Of a stretch of 64,000 bases of DNA, positions 58,822-64,000 are shown one piece after another (position 1 is the stretch's first letter; every line of letters begins with the position of its first letter). The stretch lies in assembly GCF_014529535.1 (NCBI RefSeq), contig NW_023503608.1, positions 3,968,001 through 4,032,000 on the forward strand, written 5' to 3'. This DNA comes from Bradysia coprophila (lineage: Eukaryota; Arthropoda; Insecta; Diptera; Sciaridae). A program made the translations under genes and the position numbers. Under the pieces are notes generated by a model. The model was not told where the DNA came from. It ran no database searches and worked only from the letters and a program-made list of their open reading frames with translations.

Positions 58822-59090
58822 TACATTTTAACTAAGAGTAATTATACCTAGAGAGGAAATTTCGAACAAAATTACGTAAAATATGTGGTCCCAACATCAA
58901 ATACGAAATTTGTATTGGTATGTGTGTTTGCCCTCTTAATTAAGAGGGCAAATTGAACTATCAAAAGCGAACGTATACATGTATTGGTGTAAAATTATAC
59001 GAAATGTGTATCTTATACAAACTGATGTTGGGACCACATTTCGTCGTACAAACTTCCTCTCTAGGTATAATTACTCTAAGCATTTTAATG
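58822..59090. mobile_element. inverted-repeat element with a 26-bp central palindrome
   Basis: Arms share AGAGTAATTATACCTAGAGA and TGTGGTCCCAACATC with their complements (~70-80 bp per arm). At 58927-58952 is a perfect palindrome (TTTGCCCTCTTAA and its complement). Non-coding. Confidence 0.75.
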
Positions 59091-59334
59091 TGTCGGGGCC
59101 GAAAATGAGGGATTTTCGAGATTTTTTCTCGGGTTTTTGACCCTTTACATGAAACTTTTTTTGAGTATCTGTTTTGGACGATTGATTTTAGGCAATTTCG
59201 ATACACAAATAACTATTTGACATTCAACAATTAACACAAAATTTCATTTGTTTCAGATGTGTTGAAATGATGTTGAAATTATCTTATACTCGAATCAACT
59301 AAATTCGTTAAGTCGAAAGTCCACAAATTACCAA

Positions 59335-62300
59335 ATGATGTACGGATTACAAAACTATTTCAAGAGTATAATAAATGCGAAGCAAATAAGGGCATTATTG
59401 TGGAAAGACTTTCTAGTTCGGATACGACAACCAGTATGAAAACATTTCTTTTAAAATGAGAGGACTGTCATCTAAATATTTTTCGTTCTTAAACAGTGGA
59501 TGACTCTATTGCAGTACATGTGGCCACTTATTATATTCTTAGCGCTATATTCTTTGCGATTCAAATATGTCAGTGAGATCGTCGAAGATTGTAAGTTGCA
59601 TTTTTCTGTATCTTTGTACGATGTACGCTTTTGAACCATGGGGTGGCGTTGGAGGAAAACGTGGTTCGAAGTCGAGTTACAAATTTACATAATTTTATGT
59701 AGTCCAATAAACCTCGGGAACCATTGTAGCGTACGTCGTATAAGAATAAGTATCATGGTCCATTTTTAAAATATTCAGAAAGTAAATTTGTTATTCGAAG
59801 GTCAATTTCCCACCAGACAGCTGCCCAGTAAATACCAAATGTTACCATTTGTCCAATCATACATCTGTACAATAGACAATAAGTGCATGAATGCAACGGA
59901 ATATAAGGAAACATCCAAATTTGAAAATGCGCCGTTCGTAATTTACTTTTATTGAAGAAAAAAATTTCGAGATGTCAAAAATTCTCTCATCGACCTTTTT
60001 TCGTAGAATGACACCCTTACTGAATATTGTGCAGATATTTATCAATGAACCAATACTAATGGAAGCTGTGATCAATCTACCGCAAGAGAGAAACTTTATG
60101 GGAGCAGTAGCGAAAATTTACACGCACAAAAAGTTCAAAAATTTACAGCACAATATAAACATAATTAAAGATAAGGTGCCAATGTTTATGGAGTTAATTG
60201 GAACTAGTTTCGACATCAAAAAGTTGTGGTCAGGTAAGAGGAAAGCTGATTTTATGAGATGAAAGATGAATCTGTTCCGGTCGATTTTCGAAAGAGTGCC
60301 GACCTGCTACTGGCATGATGGAAAAAATATTATGAGAATATTGTTTTTTAAAGACGATTCAACATTAACATCAGCTGGCAAAATATTGTGTGGCAAACGA
60401 TTTGAAATTGGGATTGATAAGAGTAGAATAGTTCAACGAATTTTTTCTAACACAGACGACAGTTTCAATCAAGATGAAGTTGATTCAATGCCAAGTAAGT
60501 GAAACTAATTTGATCATTACAGTTTTTAACATTCAACAGTATCGACATATTATAAATTTCTTATTGCTCCAACTTATCCATAACGAGTTTATATGGAGAA
60601 ATGAGAGAAATAAGCAAAATAAGAGAAATGAGAAATTTATATGTCGACACTTTTGAATGTTCCGTGTTGGGCTGTATTGTCTGTATTCAAGGGAAAAGCT
60701 ATCGTACCTATCTTCGTAGACGAATTTACAATTTGGATTAGTTGTTTTTACTTGCCTTGGGGAAGGCTAGTTATAATTAACTTGTCTTCAGTATAGATGA
60801 CATCTGCTTTGTTCAGTGCTGCTAGCTGATAGCGGTAATGCAAATGCATATATATATCGAGTTATTCATGATTGAAATCTCCTGGCAGCACAGAAAAAGT
60901 GAACGTCATTCACGAACGAACCCTAATGGTGTAAGCTACATACACTTTTCATCTCATTTTTTAATTTTTCGTTTGTGCGAAACTAAACACTTATCTCGTT
61001 TTTTGTTTAATGTCCCCGCAGCAAATAAGTTATATCTGAAATGGAACACTCTATTAAGAATTAAAAAAAGATTAGCCTTACATACAGTGAACGACATCTC
61101 AAATGTCTCACTGTCTTTTTTTCAGAGAATGTCATTGTGAATTTGCAATAACACAATAAAATTCTCAGAAAAATTTGACAGTGAGACATTTGAGATGTCG
61201 TTCACTGTATAAAATTTTGTTTTTAATAAATATCGAAATTTCACTTTAAAAAAAACGAACGTACCCCAGAGACCTAACTATTCTTTATAATGCAGCGCCT
61301 TATTGCAAACAGTTGTATCGAGATGTGGCAAATTCAACTACTGGTAAAATGACTTGGAGTCAAGTTAAGCCTATTATTCAAGGAAAAATTGTCTATGGAC
61401 CGGGTAATTCAGTAACAGATGAAATAATGTCAAGGGTAAGACACCGCCCAATTTTGTTAACGGGACATCCATAAAGTATGTACGTGCTCGCTCAGGGGAG
61501 TCAAAACCTAACGTTATTTCTATATAAAAATGTGTACTAGGGATTCCCTAGTAAGGAAGGGAAAAAACGACCGAAAACACGTACGTACTCTGTGGATATC
61601 CCCCACAAGGAATATATTTTTCACCAAAAAAATATTTTAGGCAACCGCTTTATTTGAAGATGTAACAAAGTTGCAGCATTTCATTGGCGCCCTCAACGAA
61701 ATAGTCATTTTACTGCGACGTGACGATGATTTTCAGTCGAATTTTAAAAAGTTGCTTAGCTTGGCAAGATCACCCTTCGTTCAAAACATAATCGGAGACA
61801 GTATAGATATTGACAAAGTTGAACAGCTATTTCAGTCACTACTATTTGACGATGTGAGTAAATCGAGTTAAGGTGGCCTTTCATCCGTTTTGCTTCCGTG
61901 TACTTGACAGTTGTGATTTCAAACAATATGCTCTATGATATGAAATCCCAACTGGAACTAACACGTAGTCAAAACGGAGACGAAAACGGATGACTGTGTA
62001 TTAAGACTTATTCTGTAAGAAGTTGTCAAAAATATTGGTATCTAAAGTGTGGATTCACTGTGGAACGAACCGTCGCGTCAATCGTAATCGACTTGAACAT
62101 TATAATTTATTCATTGCTCAGCATTTGTTCACAAACCCACAAACTTACAAAAAATTAAAACTGATCAGGCCCGTTTAGTCGAAATTTCTGATATAAATTA
62201 TCTTTGTAAGGTTGTAAGGTATAATGCTACCAAGGTTTTATAAGAAACGGTTATGCCTATCACTTGGGCCGTCATCCCAAAAATTCACTGAACTTTGCTG

Positions 62301-63741
62301 TAGTTTTCATACGTAACAAAATCGTAGCGCAATTTCAGTTAAATGCAGTTAGAGTAACTGATAGCAGCCATGTTTTTTGCGGAACGGTCAAATGGCGATC
62401 GGCGTAACCTCTTCATTATACAACATTGAATGCCCCTGCGTCGCCGATTTTTGTTAAAGAAATCTGTTCTAGTGCTGGGCTCAGTGCTACGATTCAATAC
62501 AAACACAGCACTTCCGACGATTGCTTTCGATATTTTTGACTGGACTCGATCGAATTCCATTTTATTAATTAATTTTGTAGAAAATTGCATCGACCATTCA
62601 AACAATTGTCAACATTTTGGAATGTTTTTCAACTGATCGCCTTGTGAGAGTTACAACTGAAGCGGAAATGGAAATACGAGCCTATGAATTGAGCGAGAAA
62701 AAAATGTTTCACAGCGGCATTTATTTCATCAATGTCAGCAGAGTTACGGATAGAGAATATTCATACAAAATTCGCATGGATGTAGACAATATTCCAATAA
62801 CTTTGGAAAATCGGAATCGGTACTGGTTTCCGGGTCCGAGCTCCAACTTTCAGCTTGACATGAAATATCATCGTGGCTTCATTCAATTGCAGTATTCTTT
62901 GGACCAAGCTATCATCAAGACAGTTCGTTATCATGAAACTGTTAGACTAAATAAGGAAAGAGCAGAAATGACAACTATAATGGCCGATTACGAATATAGT
63001 ACTGATAATTCAGCCGAAGCCAATTCAACGGAAACAACGATTGTCGTAGAAACAACGACGACGACGGAATCGCCGCCAGCGGCTAATGAGTCCGGAACGG
63101 AGCGGAATATTAACATATCAACAGTTAACATTGAAACATTTGAAGGAGTCAGTTCACATTTCAAGGACGATAGCAGCTCAAATCATGAGAGCGAACGCAT
63201 ATCCCGGCGAAAACGTACTGCTTTAGACATTTTAGATTTCAATTTTGATGATTCATCGGAAACTGAATCGGAATCAGAACCAGAGGAATTTCACATGGAC
63301 GAATTTGAGATTTATACCAAACAGTTTCCGTATCCAAAGTACAGAAAAGACACGTACGTAACTTGGCTTTACTTAGCTCAAGCAATCCAACTGGCCTTTT
63401 TTTTCGCTTTGATCATTCAAGTGTCAGCTTCGGTTCGTCAACGAATTTGGACAAAGGAGAGCGGTAATAGCACGGTAAATATTTAGTACTTTTGATGTTA
63501 GCCCAGAGAATAGGCGGATTAAAATTATCCTAATTTTTTGGTTCAACTAGCTGATGAGAGTAATGGGATTGCGTAAATCATCTGAGTATTTATCGTGGAT
63601 TATAACGAACCTGGTCGAGATATTTTTGGTTTTCACGCTCTGCCTTATTGTGATGTACATTGGGGAGCTTGTAATCGTAACGAAAGTAGTATTCATGTAC
63701 TTCTTCTTAACTGTTTTCGGCATTTGCTTGATTTCTTTTTG
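59335..63741 (+). CDS. ABC transporter, subfamily A (5' part; runs off the window)
   Basis: Nine coding exons, ~729 codons: 59335-59433, 59497-59590, 59801-59933, 60007-60233, 60297-60494, 61296-61435, 61641-61853, 62581-63474 and 63551-63741, all GT..AG with matching phases; the last exon ends in phase 2. The N-terminus ALLWKDFLVRIRQP and YMWPLIIFLALYS form the ABCA first membrane helix. A large extracytoplasmic loop follows (DCQFPTRQLPS, FENAPMTPLLNIVQ, MTWSQVKPIIQGKIVYGPG, WFPGPSSNF, RGFIQLQYSLDQAII), then FPYPKYRKDTYVTW and the start of the helix bundle (VMGLRKSSEYLSW). ABCA proteins are full lipid transporters; both ATPase domains would lie beyond 64000. About 110 residues of Thr/Ser/Glu-rich sequence with a dibasic SRRKR are inserted in the loop. 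Start: the first of two adjacent in-frame ATGs. Confidence 0.9.
61085..61207. mobile_element. mariner-type MITE in an ABCA intron
   Basis: Perfect 31-bp terminal inverted repeats (61085-61115 and 61177-61207; start CAGTGAACGACATCTCAAAT). TA sits on each side (61083-61084, 61208-61209), the Tc1/mariner target duplication. 123 bp, non-coding, in the intron between 60494 and 61296. Confidence 0.9.
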
Positions 63742-64000
63742 GTGAGTAGTTTCAATTCATAGTTTGAACATAGTTTGCCGTATACGAATATGGTGCAATT
63801 TGATTTTCTCCAACCATATCGAAATCGGTCTCCTTAAACACAATCGTATGAAAATCTCTCATGTAATGGTTTAAAACAACGCCGTTTTTGTTACTCCCAT
63901 CGGAAATAATTATGAAAGTATGACAGTCTCAGTTTCAAAGAGCAGTAACAATATGCAGCGAAACGCGTTTATCAATATACTAGCCCCCAAGCCTTCGTGG

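Noticed and set aside
59934..60296. In-frame TGA at 60260-60262 and a frame break near 59940 in the ABCA gene, with implausible 34-nt or 32-nt introns
   Set aside because: Introns of 73 nt (59934-60006) and 63 nt (60234-60296) have proper GT..AG ends and matching phases, and yield continuous ABCA-like sequence.

Overview
The window is eukaryotic, AT-rich and gene-poor, and looks like an insect chromosome segment, most likely a lower (nematoceran) dipteran. Introns are short (63-79 nt) or kilobase-sized with GT..AG ends. The genes include chitin-binding cuticular proteins, an ABCA-type transporter and an F-box/LRR protein, and there is a copia-type LTR element whose primer site matches the copia half-tRNA-iMet type. 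Roughly 75-80% of the window is intergenic sequence or introns, packed with small inverted-repeat elements. No rRNA gene and no intact tRNA gene was found.

Layout. 1-3.4 kb: an F-box/LRR gene on the minus strand and a truncated tandem copy of its 3' half. 3.7-8.4 kb: repeats (a 380-bp tandem duplication with hairpins, MITEs, an 8-bp minisatellite inside a ~1.06 kb terminal-inverted-repeat element). 8.5-8.9 kb: a small secreted eight-cysteine protein of unknown family, minus strand. 9.4-16.6 kb: hairpins, tRNA-like Pol III units and two arrays of GC-rich palindromes at strict 44-bp and 42-bp spacing. 17.4-20.0 kb: a four-exon PIH1-domain gene, minus strand. 20.7-35.1 kb: essentially gene-free, with MITEs, a 5'-truncated LINE fragment and a ~690-bp palindrome.

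35.1-46.3 kb: two tandem paralogous cuticular-protein genes on the plus strand. Between them lies a full-length non-LTR retrotransposon (37679-42400) with both reading frames open, flanked by an apparently perfect 423-bp direct duplication. Its second frame has no nearby ATG, but an in-register A AAA AAC heptamer lies at the end of ORF1. 46.5-51.7 kb: a ~56-bp satellite array split by a decayed copia element whose 3' LTR has lost its end. 51.7-59.2 kb: more inverted-repeat elements. 59.3-64.0 kb: the 5' part (nine coding exons, about 730 codons) of an ABCA transporter gene that runs off the right edge.

The host genes do not form a pathway. The cuticular pair is a local tandem duplication whose copies diverged: one gained a long acidic tail. 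The most notable material is the repeat biology: the LINE with its extreme flanking duplication and possible -1 frameshift, the periodic palindrome arrays, and a MITE family with 7-bp target duplications. Splice models were read by eye from reading-frame continuity and GT/AG sites. Family assignments come from recognised motifs, not database searches.
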